From: Streptomyces pristinaespiralis | Lineage (GTDB): Bacteria; Actinomycetota; Actinomycetes; Streptomycetales; Streptomycetaceae | Assembly (NCBI RefSeq): GCF_001278075.1 | Contig: NZ_CP011340.1 | Span: 558,001 to 622,000, forward strand | DNA length: 64,000 nt | Reading direction: 5' to 3' | Part shown: positions 56,261-64,000 of the stretch, piece by piece | How positions within the stretch are numbered: position 1 is the first letter of the stretch | How the letters are laid out: every line of letters starts with the position of its first letter | Position numbers and translations under genes: made by a program | Notes under the pieces: model-generated | What the model was told of the DNA's origin: nothing | Databases searched by the model: none | Seen by the model: the letters and a program-made list of their open reading frames with translations, nothing else

Positions 56261-56491
56261 ATGACCGGGAACCTCACCGTCCACACCACCTGGGCCGAGG
56301 GCACCGCACAGGTGGCCCTGCAGTTCACGGGTGCGACCGACTGGTTCACGATGGCCGGCAGTCCCACCCCGTGTCCTTCCGAGGAAGCGAGCCGGGCCCT
56401 GCACGACGCGGTGGTCCAGGCGGTGCGCAACGGCGGGGGCGCGGTGGTTCCGGCCTGGGCACCCCAGGAGGGGAGGACGGCCGGGCACTGA
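56261..56491 (+). CDS. Small protein of unknown function, 76 residues
   Basis: The ATG at 56261 has GAGGAGA 8 bases upstream. The sequence MTGNLTVHTTWAEGTAQVAL followed by FTGATDWFTMAGSPTPCPSE and a short helix RALHDAVVQAVRN is compatible with a small beta-alpha domain. No family recognised. It is near other stress-type genes on this strand. Confidence 0.65.
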   Translation: MTGNLTVHTTWAEGTAQVALQFTGATDWFTMAGSPTPCPSEEASRALHDAVVQAVRNGGGAVVPAWAPQEGRTAGH

Positions 56492-56630
56492 CGAGCCTCG
56501 TCACAGGACACGTACCGGTGGCGGAAGCCCGCGTGAAGGATCCGAAAGAGTCGAAAACGGCGCACACGGTGCGGTGGAACCGGTGTGTCCACGACACGAC
56601 GGCATTTCTGCCGCCACTGAGGGGCACAAT

Positions 56631-56673
56631 CTTGCGGACCGGGCATCCTTGTGCGGACCCGGTGCTCCGCAAG
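56631..56673 (+). other. Leader hairpin before the PRC-barrel gene
   Basis: CTTGCGGA (56631-56638) and TCCGCAAG (56666-56673) are perfect complements 27 bases apart. An internal GTGCGGACCC repeats the left arm imperfectly, so two alternative pairings exist. It lies 43 bases before the start codon. Confidence 0.4.
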
Positions 56674-56715
56674 GACAGTCATTCGACCGCGATTCGACGA
56701 TCAGGAGGATTCACG

Positions 56716-57081
56716 TTGCAGGACATGTGGATCTACCCGCCCGGCATCGGCCATCGACCGGGACGGGACCTGACCGGCTTCACAGTGGAGACGCCGGACG
56801 GGATCCTCGGGCACGTCGACCGGCAGTCCGACGAGCCCGGCAGACAGCACCTGGTCGTCGACACCGGGGCCTGGGTCTTCGGGCGGAGCGTTCTGGTGCC
56901 CGCGGGGTTCGTCCGGCGGATCAACGCCGAGCAGCGGACCGTCACGGTCGTTCCCACCAAGGAGCAGATCAAGAACGCCCCGCCGTTCAGCAGGGACAGC
57001 GAGACGAGGGACGCCGGTTATCTCGACGGTGTGGGCCGCTACTACGCCGGACTCGACCTCTCGGAACCGCCCGCCGTGTGA
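56716..57081 (+). CDS. PRC-barrel domain protein
   Basis: The TTG at 56716 lies 7 bases after AGGAGG and gives 121 residues starting MQDMWIYPP, as in relatives; the ATG three codons later has no better site. PRC-barrel blocks: LTGFTVETPDGILGHVDRQS, LVVDTGAWVFGRSVLVPAG and VTVVPTKEQIKNAP. PRC-barrels bind RNA, protein or metal; in Streptomyces these small proteins are often stress induced. Ends YYAGLDLSEPPAV. Confidence 0.9.
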   Translation: MQDMWIYPPGIGHRPGRDLTGFTVETPDGILGHVDRQSDEPGRQHLVVDTGAWVFGRSVLVPAGFVRRINAEQRTVTVVPTKEQIKNAPPFSRDSETRDAGYLDGVGRYYAGLDLSEPPAV

Positions 57082-57217
57082 CGTCGGGACCTTCCCCGAC
57101 CAGTACCGGCCCGCCGAGGCCGGAACGTGTGGGCCTCCCCGCGCGTTGGCAGGGTGACGCGGCCGCGACACGCGGCCGCCGGACGAACGACGCTCGACAG
57201 AAGCCGAGGTGGCACCA

Positions 57218-57763
57218 GTGGCAATGTGGGACCGGATCAAGGACCAGGCCAAGAATCTGCAGCAGGGCCAGGGCACCCGGAGCCCCGGCGGGCACGGAGC
57301 GGGTTCACGGTCCTCGGGCGGATCCCGCGCCCAGCTGGTGAACACGCTGAAGACCCAGCTCACCTCGCTGAAGACGGAGTTGAAGAGCGGGGCCTTCAGG
57401 GATGCCAGCATGGCGATGTGCGCCCTGGTCGCCGCCGCCGACGGGCATGTGGACCCGGCGGAGCGCCAGCACGTCGAGTCGCTGATCCTGGGCAACGACG
57501 TCCTGCAGAACTTCCCGGCGGACCAGCTGCGCCAGCGGTTCAACAAGCACGCCGACCAGCTCTCCGCCAACTTCCTGCTGGGCAAGGCGCAGGTGATGCA
57601 GGAGGTGGCCAAGGCGGCCAAGAAGCCCACGGAGGCCAGGGCCGTGATCCAGACCGGCATCGTCATCGCAGGCGCGGACGGCTACGTCGAGCCGTCCGAG
57701 CTGGAGATCATCCGCGAGGCCTGCGCCGTACTGGGGCTCTCCCCCACGGAGTTCGGCATCTAG
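57218..57763 (+). CDS. TerB-family protein
   Basis: About 181 residues from the GTG at 57218 (GAGGTGG upstream; ATG two codons later also possible). Residues about 60-180 match the TerB helical domain: FRDASMAMCALVAAADGHVD, PAERQHVESLI, QTGIVIAGADGYVEPSELEI and the end LGLSPTEFGI. Two Asp-Gly segments probably bind metal. TerB proteins accompany tellurite resistance and general stress operons; no terC/D/E genes are adjacent. Confidence 0.93.
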   Translation: MAMWDRIKDQAKNLQQGQGTRSPGGHGAGSRSSGGSRAQLVNTLKTQLTSLKTELKSGAFRDASMAMCALVAAADGHVDPAERQHVESLILGNDVLQNFPADQLRQRFNKHADQLSANFLLGKAQVMQEVAKAAKKPTEARAVIQTGIVIAGADGYVEPSELEIIREACAVLGLSPTEFGI

Positions 57764-57774
57764 CACTACTCCTG

Positions 57775-57807
57775 GCCGGCCGGGGCAGGCCCACGGCCCC
57801 GGCCGGC
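57775..57807. terminator. Terminator between terB and the DUF2264 gene
   Basis: A perfect 12-bp stem (GCCGGCCGGGGC / GCCCCGGCCGGC) with a 9-nt loop sits between the convergent stops. Confidence 0.7.
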
Positions 57808-57810
57808 GAG

Positions 57811-59724
57811 TCATGGCTGCCGCACGGCTCGCATGGTGACGGCGACGGGATCGAAGGTGATCCGGGTCAGGGCGCCGTCGTCGGCCCACCGCACCTCGAT
57901 GCCGTCGTCGTCCACGGTCACCGCGGCGACGGCGTCGGCAGCCGGAACGGCCCCGCCATCAGCATCGGAAGCGGTCTCCGGCTCGCCGCAGAGCACGGCC
58001 AGCGCCGCATAGACGCCGGTGCCCCGCGCCGGGGCGGTGAGCCTCGGCAGCACGGCCCACGGCGTGTACGCGGTCCCCTGCGGTGCGCGTACCTCGTCCT
58101 TCTCGAGCCAGCCGTGGAGCGGATACAGCGCCGAGTGCAGCGCCTCGTCCGGGCCGGTCGCCCAGCCCGTCTGCTCGACGCCGGCGCCGGGCGGGGCGCC
58201 GGTGACCCGGTGCACGCGCAGTTCGAGCCGGCCACGGGCGACGGTCACGCTCTCGACCCGCAGGCCGGGCACCATGGGCGGCCCCGAGGGGAACACCGGC
58301 CGGTGCCAGGACGCGGCCCAGCCCCAGCCGTCGCCCTGGCCCGCGCCCAGTGGGTGGATGCGGCGGCGGGCGCTGCGCACGCCGCCGACCACGAGCCCGA
58401 GGTGGTTGTCGGCGGTGTTGGCGGTGGACGTCGGACCGGTGCGGGTGGAGTACGCCTGACGGCCGTAGTGCGGATCGTCGTCGGCGGCCGACTCCCCCTC
58501 CTGCGGGCGCACATGGTCGCTGCCGTGGTTGTGCAGCCGGACGATTCCGTCGGCTCGGGTGCTCTGAACGAGCAGCCCGGGTGCGGGCAGTGCCAGCACC
58601 CGGTCCGGTCCCTCGCTCGGCGCGGCCTCTTCCGTGGCGGTCCACAGCGGATGCCCGGCAGGGGCGAGCAGACAGACGAATGCCTTGGAGGCCCAGTACG
58701 GGGACGCCGGCCCGGAGTAGTTCTGCAGCGTCTCCTCGTGCCGCCCGTGCCAGCCGAGGGTGAGCAGCCCGTCACGCCCGACCGCGCCGCGGTCGAGGAA
58801 GTAGCGCAGCGCGCCGCTGATCAGCCGGCGGGAGGCGCCCGGCTCGAGCGGCGTGCACCCGGTGACGGCCCCGAGGCCGACCGCGGAGGCGGCGGCGAAG
58901 CGGTAGGTGAGTGAGCGCCCGAAGTGGACGGGCGCCCCGTCCGAGCCGAAGAGGAGCCCGTAGCTCTCCAGGTGCTCGTGCAGGCGCTGGGCGTACGGGT
59001 CTTCCGCGGCGCCGGCGAGATGGCCGTCGAGCACCGGATACAGGTGCAGGGCCCAGCCGTTGTAGTGGTCGAACGCCCGGCCGTCGCCGTCGGCGTACCA
59101 CCCCTGGCCGCGGTACCAGCTCTCCATCAGTTCGAGGGCGCGCTCGCGGGCTCGCGCGGTCTCCGCGTCGCCTCGGCCGACCGACTCCAGGAACCCGGCC
59201 ACGGTGTACGGGAAGAGGTACCAGTTGTTGGGCGAGGGCACATGGCGCAGTGCGCCGCGAAGCCACTCCTCGGCCCGGTCCCGGACGTCCTCGCCGAGCC
59301 GGTCCCACAGCCAGGGCCTGGTCATCCGCAGGCCGAGGGCCACGGAAGCGGATTCGACCATGGGCTGGCCCGCGACATCGTGGCCGAGGATCACGGGCCA
59401 GGACTCGGTGTCGTCCCGGCCGGGGCTTCGGGTGCCGGCGGCGATCCCCTCGGCGTACCGCTCCAGCCATCCGTGCGGGTCGTGGCCGTCCGCTCCCGCG
59501 ACCCGGAAGGCGGCGGCGAGGAAGGTGCGGGCGAATCCCTCGAGTCCGTCGGAGCGGACCCCGGAGGCGGAGGGGCGGCCGGGGAGGTCCAGCAGGGCGC
59601 CTCGCGGGGTCGACCACCGCCGGGCGGCCGCCAGGAGGCCGTCGGCCGCCGCCTCCCAGTGCTCACGGGTGTATCCGGTGTACGGGCTCAGGACCCGGTC
59701 GTCGCCGGGCAGTCCAAGGCTCAT
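57811..59724 (-). CDS. DUF2264 protein, putative sugar-acid or polysaccharide enzyme
   Basis: The 637-residue protein matches DUF2264: an alpha/alpha-barrel half (FARTFLAAAFRVAG, SPNNWYLFPYTVAGFLE, GWYADGDGRAFDHYNGWALH, YRFAAASAVGLGAV) followed by a beta-sandwich-like half. The Trp/Tyr/Asp-rich blocks are like those of unsaturated glucuronyl hydrolases and heparinase-type folds. No signal peptide. The ATG overlaps the stop of the dehydrogenase gene (ATGA). It probably processes a sugar derivative in the cytoplasm. Confidence 0.9.
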   Translation of the reverse strand: MSLGLPGDDRVLSPYTGYTREHWEAAADGLLAAARRWSTPRGALLDLPGRPSASGVRSDGLEGFARTFLAAAFRVAGADGHDPHGWLERYAEGIAAGTRSPGRDDTESWPVILGHDVAGQPMVESASVALGLRMTRPWLWDRLGEDVRDRAEEWLRGALRHVPSPNNWYLFPYTVAGFLESVGRGDAETARARERALELMESWYRGQGWYADGDGRAFDHYNGWALHLYPVLDGHLAGAAEDPYAQRLHEHLESYGLLFGSDGAPVHFGRSLTYRFAAASAVGLGAVTGCTPLEPGASRRLISGALRYFLDRGAVGRDGLLTLGWHGRHEETLQNYSGPASPYWASKAFVCLLAPAGHPLWTATEEAAPSEGPDRVLALPAPGLLVQSTRADGIVRLHNHGSDHVRPQEGESAADDDPHYGRQAYSTRTGPTSTANTADNHLGLVVGGVRSARRRIHPLGAGQGDGWGWAASWHRPVFPSGPPMVPGLRVESVTVARGRLELRVHRVTGAPPGAGVEQTGWATGPDEALHSALYPLHGWLEKDEVRAPQGTAYTPWAVLPRLTAPARGTGVYAALAVLCGEPETASDADGGAVPAADAVAAVTVDDDGIEVRWADDGALTRITFDPVAVTMRAVRQP

Positions 59725-60761
59725 GCGAGACGGGCCAGCCTCTCTCGCAGAACGGGGTGGGCGAATTCCTCGCCGCCGGCCCAGCGGGCGACCTCCGCGA
59801 CGGCGAGCTCGGCGAGCCGCCCCCACTCGTTGCCGAGCGAGCCGGCGATGTGGGGCGTGATGGTGACGTTGTCGCAGTCCCACAACGGGTGCTCGGGCGG
59901 CAGGACTTCGGGGTCGGTGACGTCCAGTACGGCGCGGATGCGGCCCTCGGTGGCCGCTTCGGTGAGGGCGTCCTGGTCGACGACGGCGCCGCGGGCCGTG
60001 TTGATCAGGACGGCGTCCGGCCGCATGGCGCCGATCAGTTCCCCGCTGACGAGACCGCGGGTGGCGGGCAGCAGCGGGGTGTGGACGCTGACCACGTCGC
60101 TGCGGGCGAAGAGTTCGCCGATGCCCACGGTCCCGACGCCGAGCGCGGTGGCGTCGTCCTCCTCGACGTACGGATCGTGCAGCAGCACCTCGAGGTCGTA
60201 CGCGCGCAGCAGTTCGATCACCCGGCGGCCGATCAGCGAGGCGGACAGAATGCCGACCGTCCGGCGGTAGTTGCCGATGTCGCGCGGTGTGCCGAGCAGC
60301 GCGGGGCGGCGGCGCTGCGCGCGCAGTGTCCTCGCGCTCTCCAACGCGCGCTTGCCGCTGAGGAGGATCATGGCGACGGTGTACTCGGCCACCGGAAGGG
60401 CGTTGGCCGCGGCCGCGGAGGACACGGCGATGCCGCGTTCCCAGCAGGCGTCGGTGATGTGGCCGCGTACCGAACCGGCCGTGTGGACGACGGCACCCAG
60501 CCGGGGGGCGGCGTCGAGCGCAGCGCGGTCCAGCGGCGGGCAGCCCCAGCCGGTGACCAGGACCTCGGTGTCGTGGAGGACTTCGCGCGCCCGCCCGGTG
60601 GAGAAGTCGTCAAGGGCGGGGCCGGGCGCGAGATCGCACACGCCGGCGAGGGCGGCCAGGGCGGTGGGGTCGAGCACGGCGGCTGCCGCGTCCGGTGCCA
60701 TGGCGAGCGCGGCACGGGGACGGGCGGAGCTGCCTGCGGCGGCACCGGCGGAGCGGGGCAT
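59721..60761 (-). CDS. D-isomer-specific 2-hydroxyacid dehydrogenase
   Basis: The 346-residue protein has the catalytic Arg in INTARGAVVD, the Glu in DPEVLPPEHPLW and the His in ITPHIAGS. The NAD loop reads VGILSASLIGRR, so the first glycine of the usual GxGxxG is replaced by Ser; related actinobacterial members carry GAS here. It interconverts 2-hydroxy and 2-oxo acids with NAD(H). Start ATG with GAGGAGAG upstream. It leads a two-gene operon with the DUF2264 gene. Confidence 0.92.
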   Translation of the reverse strand: MPRSAGAAAGSSARPRAALAMAPDAAAAVLDPTALAALAGVCDLAPGPALDDFSTGRAREVLHDTEVLVTGWGCPPLDRAALDAAPRLGAVVHTAGSVRGHITDACWERGIAVSSAAAANALPVAEYTVAMILLSGKRALESARTLRAQRRRPALLGTPRDIGNYRRTVGILSASLIGRRVIELLRAYDLEVLLHDPYVEEDDATALGVGTVGIGELFARSDVVSVHTPLLPATRGLVSGELIGAMRPDAVLINTARGAVVDQDALTEAATEGRIRAVLDVTDPEVLPPEHPLWDCDNVTITPHIAGSLGNEWGRLAELAVAEVARWAGGEEFAHPVLRERLARLA

Positions 60762-60883
60762 CTCTCTCCTCGCGGGGTGGGCGTACGGGCCACGGCGCTG
60801 TCCGCCCACCATGGGCCCGACAGAAACCGCTTGTGAGGGGTGACAGTGGGAGGCCGGGCGACTACGGAGCGGGGGACACAGGC

Positions 60884-60951
60884 ATCCTGAGCGACTGGTC
60901 GATCAAGGTCAATAGAACGATCGACGAAAACTCAAACGGTCGAACGATCAG
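60884..60951 (-). promoter_or_regulatory. Promoter and operators of the dehydrogenase-DUF2264 operon
   Basis: The minus strand has TTGACC (60912-60907), a 17-bp spacer and CAGGAT (60889-60884). Operator-like GATCGTTCTATTGACC (60922-60907) overlaps the -35. CTGATCGTTCGACCGTT (60951-60935) lies just upstream and matches the site before the regulator gene. Confidence 0.7.
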
Positions 60952-62083
60952 ACGCCAGATCCTGGGCGGATCCGCGGATCTGCAACGTGGGCAGCAGTTC
61001 GGTCCGTTGGGGCGGGGCGCCCGGCCGGGACAACCGCTGTACGAGCAGCTCGGCGGCCACCCGCCCCACAGCGGCCTTCGGCGGCGCGACGGCGGTGAGC
61101 GGCGTACTGCCGAAGGCCGCCACCACGTCGTCGTAGGCCACCACGGAGCAGTCCTGGGGCACCCGAACTCCGCTGTCGGCGAGTTGCTGCACCAGCATCA
61201 GGGCATCGACGTCGCCGTGCAGCACGGCGGCCGTGAAGTCGTGCTCCCGCAGCAGGCGGGCGAGCCCTTCGCCGGTGACGGGACCGCCCCCGTCACCGGT
61301 CCCCTGCCGCTCCGCCGGACCGGCGGCGCCGTCGGCGGCCTCCGAGGACGAGGCGCTCAGTACGACGGACCAGTCCTCGATCTCCTCCAGGCCCCCGGCG
61401 ATCCCGGCGAAGGCCGAGCGCAGCGCCCGTGCCGTGGGGCTGTCGTCCCGCGCGGCCAGCACGATCCTGCGGTGCCCCAGCGACACGAGGTGGTCGACCG
61501 CGAGACGCATCCCGTACCAGTGGTCGGAACAGACGGAGTCCATGGCGTGCAGCGCGCTCCCGCGGGGCGGCCTGCGCTCCATCAGCACCGTGGGCACGTC
61601 AAGGCCCGCGAGCCAGGCGTGGCCGGCCTCCTCCTCGGCCACCGTGCGCCATCGCGGGGCGATCAGCAGTCCCCGCGCGCCGTCGGCCAAGGCGCGCTCC
61701 ACGAGCGGACGTTCGGCTCCGGTGGCCTGCGGCGTGATGTGCAGGGCCACCCGTATCCCGGCGGCGTCGAGGACGGTACGGGCGCCGTGCATGGTCTCGT
61801 ACAGATACGTGTGCCGCTCAGGGACGACGAGAGCCACCGCAGCGTCGCCCGCTCCATGGGAGGGCGCGGACCGTGGCGCCTGCGCCCGGGCCACGGAGTC
61901 GAGCGAACGGGCGACCCCGTGCCCGCGCCGCAGCTTGCCCGCCCTGGCGAGCTCTTCGACGTCCCGCCGGGCGGTCACGACCGAGACCTCCAGTTCGGCG
62001 GCGAGGTCGCTGACCCGCGCCGATCCTCTCGACCGCACCACAGCGAGGATCCGCCGCCGCCGCACCTCGCTCGGCTCCCGCAT
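60932..62083 (-). CDS. DeoR-type HTH regulator with LacI-type sugar-binding domain
   Basis: The 383-residue protein begins with a DeoR winged helix (VRRRRILAVVRSRGSARVSD, VVTARRDVEELARAGKLRRG) but continues with a Peripla_BP_3/LacI effector domain (VALVVPERHTYLYETMHGAR, LVSLGHRRIVLAARDD, QDCSVVAYDDVVAAFGSTPL). Such hybrids repress sugar genes until the sugar binds. The ATG at 62083 begins MREPSEV; the frame upstream to 62149 covers the operator. The stop lies within the promoter region of the downstream dehydrogenase operon. Confidence 0.94.
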   Translation of the reverse strand: MREPSEVRRRRILAVVRSRGSARVSDLAAELEVSVVTARRDVEELARAGKLRRGHGVARSLDSVARAQAPRSAPSHGAGDAAVALVVPERHTYLYETMHGARTVLDAAGIRVALHITPQATGAERPLVERALADGARGLLIAPRWRTVAEEEAGHAWLAGLDVPTVLMERRPPRGSALHAMDSVCSDHWYGMRLAVDHLVSLGHRRIVLAARDDSPTARALRSAFAGIAGGLEEIEDWSVVLSASSSEAADGAAGPAERQGTGDGGGPVTGEGLARLLREHDFTAAVLHGDVDALMLVQQLADSGVRVPQDCSVVAYDDVVAAFGSTPLTAVAPPKAAVGRVAAELLVQRLSRPGAPPQRTELLPTLQIRGSAQDLASDRSTV

Positions 62084-62111
62084 GCCCGTGGCCTCCCCTG
62101 CCGAGTCACCG

Positions 62112-62141
62112 CTGATCGTTCGACCGTTCGGCAGGACAATA
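62112..62141 (-). promoter_or_regulatory. Operator and -10 box of the DeoR/LacI regulator
   Basis: The plus strand reads CTGATCGTTCGACCGTTCGG (62112-62131), containing the direct repeat CGTTCGAC-CGTTCGGC. Next to it is TATTGT on the minus strand (62141-62136), a -10 box. Binding would cover the transcription start, so autoregulation is likely. Confidence 0.65.
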
Positions 62142-62218
62142 CCGATCACGGGCGTACGGGCACGGTCCCCGGCGAAAGCCGCTTCCGCGGGACCGGGGTG
62201 CGGCGGTCGGCGGCGCGG

Positions 62219-62488
62219 TCAGCCGGTGGACTCCTCCGGTGCCGGCGTCCCGGGCTGCCCGCCTTCGTCGTCAGGCGCTCCCCTCGGGCCGGCGCCTGCC
62301 TCGTCCATGTCGGGCACGTCTCCCCCGGTCTCCTCCGTCCGGGCGTCGCGGCCCTGACCTGCCTCCCGGTCCGGCGAGTCCTGTCCGGAAGACGGCTCCT
62401 CGTCCGTGCCGGCCTGCTGGTCGGGCATGTCACGCGGCAGCGGGGCCTCACTGTCCTCGAAACCCTCGGGCCGGTAGTCGTCGCTCAT
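62219..62488 (-). CDS. Small acidic, disordered protein
   Basis: The ATG at 62488 has AGGG upstream and gives 89 residues starting MSDDYRPEGFEDSEAPLPRD. It is rich in Asp, Glu, Gly, Pro and Gln, with no hydrophobic core, so it is probably intrinsically disordered. Such acidic proteins are common in streptomycetes with no known role. Confidence 0.65.
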   Translation of the reverse strand: MSDDYRPEGFEDSEAPLPRDMPDQQAGTDEEPSSGQDSPDREAGQGRDARTEETGGDVPDMDEAGAGPRGAPDDEGGQPGTPAPEESTG

Positions 62489-62609
62489 TCCGCATCCCTC
62501 GTCGAACGTCTCCAGTGGTGCCGGACGCTTGGCGGGTACCCGTCCGGGCGGCGCCGACACGGAGGCGGCACGGTCCGGGCAGCGGCACACCTGCGGTGTA
62601 GAAAGAACC

Positions 62610-63533
62610 ATGCGAGCGATCACAGCCGACCGCTACGGCGGCCCCGATGTCCTGGAGTTCACCGAGACCGCTGATCCCAAGATCGCACCCGACGCCGTCC
62701 TGGTCCGTGTGAAGGCCGCCGCCGTCAATCCCGTCGACTGGAAGATCGTCGCCGGATACCTCGACCCGATCATGCACGCCCACTTCCCGCTCATCCCCGG
62801 CTGGGACATGTCCGGCGTCGTCGAGGCGGTGGGCCTGGACGCGACCGAGTTCTCCGTGGGCGACGAGGTCTGCGGCTACGTCAGGAAGGACGAGGTGCAG
62901 CACGGCACGTTCGCCGAGCTGGTCGCCGCCCCGGTCCGCACACTGGCGAAGAAGCCGTCCTCGCTCGACTGGCGGCAGGCCGCCGGCCTGCCGCTCGCGG
63001 GGCTCACCGCCCACCAGTCGCTGGCCCGCATCGGCGTGACGCGCGGCGACACCGTCCTGGTCCACGCGGCCGCCGGCGGGGTGGGCTCCTTCGCCGTACA
63101 GATCGCGGTGGCGCTGGGCGCCCGGGTCATCGGTACGGCGAGCGAGCGCAACCATGACTTCCTCCGCTCGCTGGGCGCCGAGCCTGTCGTCTACGGCGAG
63201 GGCCTCGCCGAGCGCGTACGCGAACTGGCGCCCGACGGGATCACCGCCGCCGTCGACTACGTCGGCGAGGACGCCGTGGAGGTCTCCCAGCAGCTGCTCA
63301 CCGACCGGACCCGCGTCGCGTCCGTCGTGGACGCCTCGGTCAGACAGCGCGGCGGGCACCATGTCTGGGTGCGGCCGAGCACCGCCGATCTCACCGATCT
63401 CGGCCGGCTCGCCGACTCCGGGAGCCTCACCGTGAACGTCGACCACGCCCTGCCGCTGGCCGAGGCGGCCGAGGCGTTCCGGCTGAGCGCGGGGGGCCGC
63501 ACCCGGGGAAAGATCGTGCTGGAGGTCGACTGA
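62610..63533 (+). CDS. NADPH-dependent oxidoreductase, quinone reductase family
   Basis: The 307-residue protein follows the medium-chain reductase family: VKAAAVNPVDWKIVAGYLDP, FPLIPGWDMSGVVEAVG and the NADPH site TVLVHAAAGGVGSFAVQIAV. The catalytic zinc Cys is absent, as in quinone reductases. Start ATG at 62610 begins MRAITADRYGGPDVLEF; the nearby GAAAG is a weak ribosome site. It diverges from the acidic-protein gene. Confidence 0.92.
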   Translation: MRAITADRYGGPDVLEFTETADPKIAPDAVLVRVKAAAVNPVDWKIVAGYLDPIMHAHFPLIPGWDMSGVVEAVGLDATEFSVGDEVCGYVRKDEVQHGTFAELVAAPVRTLAKKPSSLDWRQAAGLPLAGLTAHQSLARIGVTRGDTVLVHAAAGGVGSFAVQIAVALGARVIGTASERNHDFLRSLGAEPVVYGEGLAERVRELAPDGITAAVDYVGEDAVEVSQQLLTDRTRVASVVDASVRQRGGHHVWVRPSTADLTDLGRLADSGSLTVNVDHALPLAEAAEAFRLSAGGRTRGKIVLEVD

Positions 63534-63784
63534 GCCTGCGGTTGCGGCCGGGTGGAACGGGCCGCACCCGGCACGCCTGTCGAACCGGGCGGCACCGGGG
63601 CACGGGCCGCTCCCGACCGGGCCGCACCGGAGTGCCGAAGCGCGGAGCAGGCGGACAGCGGGCGGAGCGTACCCACCGCTCTCTATCGTGGGAACCACCG
63701 GCACAAGTTCGTCAACGCTGGCGAAAACGGCCGGAAGAGGCCGCTTCCCGACGGCCTCCGGCCAGATTTCCTAGGAGGTCTGTC

Positions 63785-64000
63785 ATGGCAGACGCGACCG
63801 AAGCGGCCCGATCCGACGTCCAGGCGGACGTGGCGCTCAAGGCGAAGCACCGCAAGATGTGGGCGCTGGGCGACTACCCCACCCTCGCCGGTGAGCTCAT
63901 CCCGGAGCTGGGCACGACCCTGGTGGAAGCGTGCGGCGTGGGGGACGGCGACAAGGTTCTGGACATCGCGGCCGGGACGGGCAACGCCGCGATCCCCGCG
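63785..64000 (+). CDS. Class I SAM-dependent methyltransferase, N-terminal part
   Basis: The ATG has AGGAGG 7 bases upstream. The 72 visible residues contain HRKMWALGDYPTLAGELIPE and SAM motif I, KVLDIAAGTGNAAIPA, at the window end. The gene is cut by the window edge. The preceding gap (63534-63784) holds GC hairpins but no gene. Confidence 0.9.
   Translation, partial: MADATEAARSDVQADVALKAKHRKMWALGDYPTLAGELIPELGTTLVEACGVGDGDKVLDIAAGTGNAAIPA

Noticed and set aside
63691..63715. ECF-sigma promoter-like GGAAC ... CGTC before the last methyltransferase
   Set aside because: The spacer is 14 bp, shorter than the usual 16-17 bp.

Overview
The window is chromosomal DNA of a Streptomyces-type actinomycete. 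Evidence: very high G+C with strong GC bias at third codon positions, frequent GTG and some TTG starts, GTGA/ATGA stop-start overlaps inside operons, a complete conservon (cvnA-B-C-D type genes), CsbD and PRC-barrel stress proteins, and many secreted polysaccharide-active enzymes. I saw no tRNA, rRNA, transposase, integrase, CRISPR array or polyketide/NRPS genes. About 60 protein genes can be supported; two are cut by the window edges (an SPFH-type protein at the left, a methyltransferase at the right).

Layout. 1-2.5 kb: SPFH gene tail translationally coupled to an NAD-kinase-fold protein with a Gly/Pro repeat insertion, then a secreted DUF4360 protein. 2.5-5 kb: polar amino-acid ABC importer on the minus strand. 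5.3-8.2 kb: small secreted protein and a fused SecDF. 8.5-10.4 kb: HbpS/GlcG-like protein and a DHA1 efflux pump. 10.6-13 kb: secreted GH16 glucanase with a ricin-type lectin domain, and a secreted NPP1 (NLP-type) protein. 13-18.2 kb: GNAT, degenerate STAS protein, SRPBCC protein, and the threonine catabolic operon tdh-kbl-lysR. 18.4-26 kb: a signalling region with an MHYT membrane protein, cvnA-cvnB-cvnC, an opposite-strand GNAT gene, cvnD and a second roadblock protein, followed by a probable DUF6397 gene.

26-30 kb: methyltransferase, two uncharacterised proteins, a 600-bp minisatellite array, a small membrane protein and a fatty acid desaturase. 30.7-34.8 kb: SNF2-family helicase coupled to a SWIM zinc-finger protein. 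35-37.4 kb: secreted amidase, F420-type DUF385 protein, small membrane protein and a secreted GDPD-like phosphodiesterase. 37.6-42.7 kb: five-gene oligopeptide/dipeptide/nickel-type ABC importer, every gene overlapping the next. 42.8-46 kb: quinone-oxidoreductase-like gene plus two acyl-CoA dehydrogenases, probably a heteromeric enzyme. 46-48.9 kb: XRE-cupin regulator with a probably leaderless mRNA, PIG-L deacetylase, proline iminopeptidase-like hydrolase. 49-52.8 kb: CBM35-GH5 cellulase, CE7 acetyl esterase, LacI-operator-linked cupin protein. 53-57.8 kb: phosphoesterase and a set of small stress-type proteins. 57.8-62 kb: DUF2264 protein, 2-hydroxyacid dehydrogenase and a DeoR/LacI hybrid regulator with matching operators at both promoters. 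62-64 kb: acidic protein, oxidoreductase, methyltransferase start.

How it fits together. The secreted GH16, GH5, CE7 and NPP1 proteins suggest a soil or plant-associated saprophyte, and several of these genes have recognisable dyad operators, so substrate-responsive repression is likely. The most unusual parts are the split conservon with its repeat-extended CvnC, the NAD-kinase-like protein with a collagen-like insertion, the 16-unit minisatellite, and the DeoR/LacI operator pair. Functions are inferred from motifs recalled from protein families; no database search was run.
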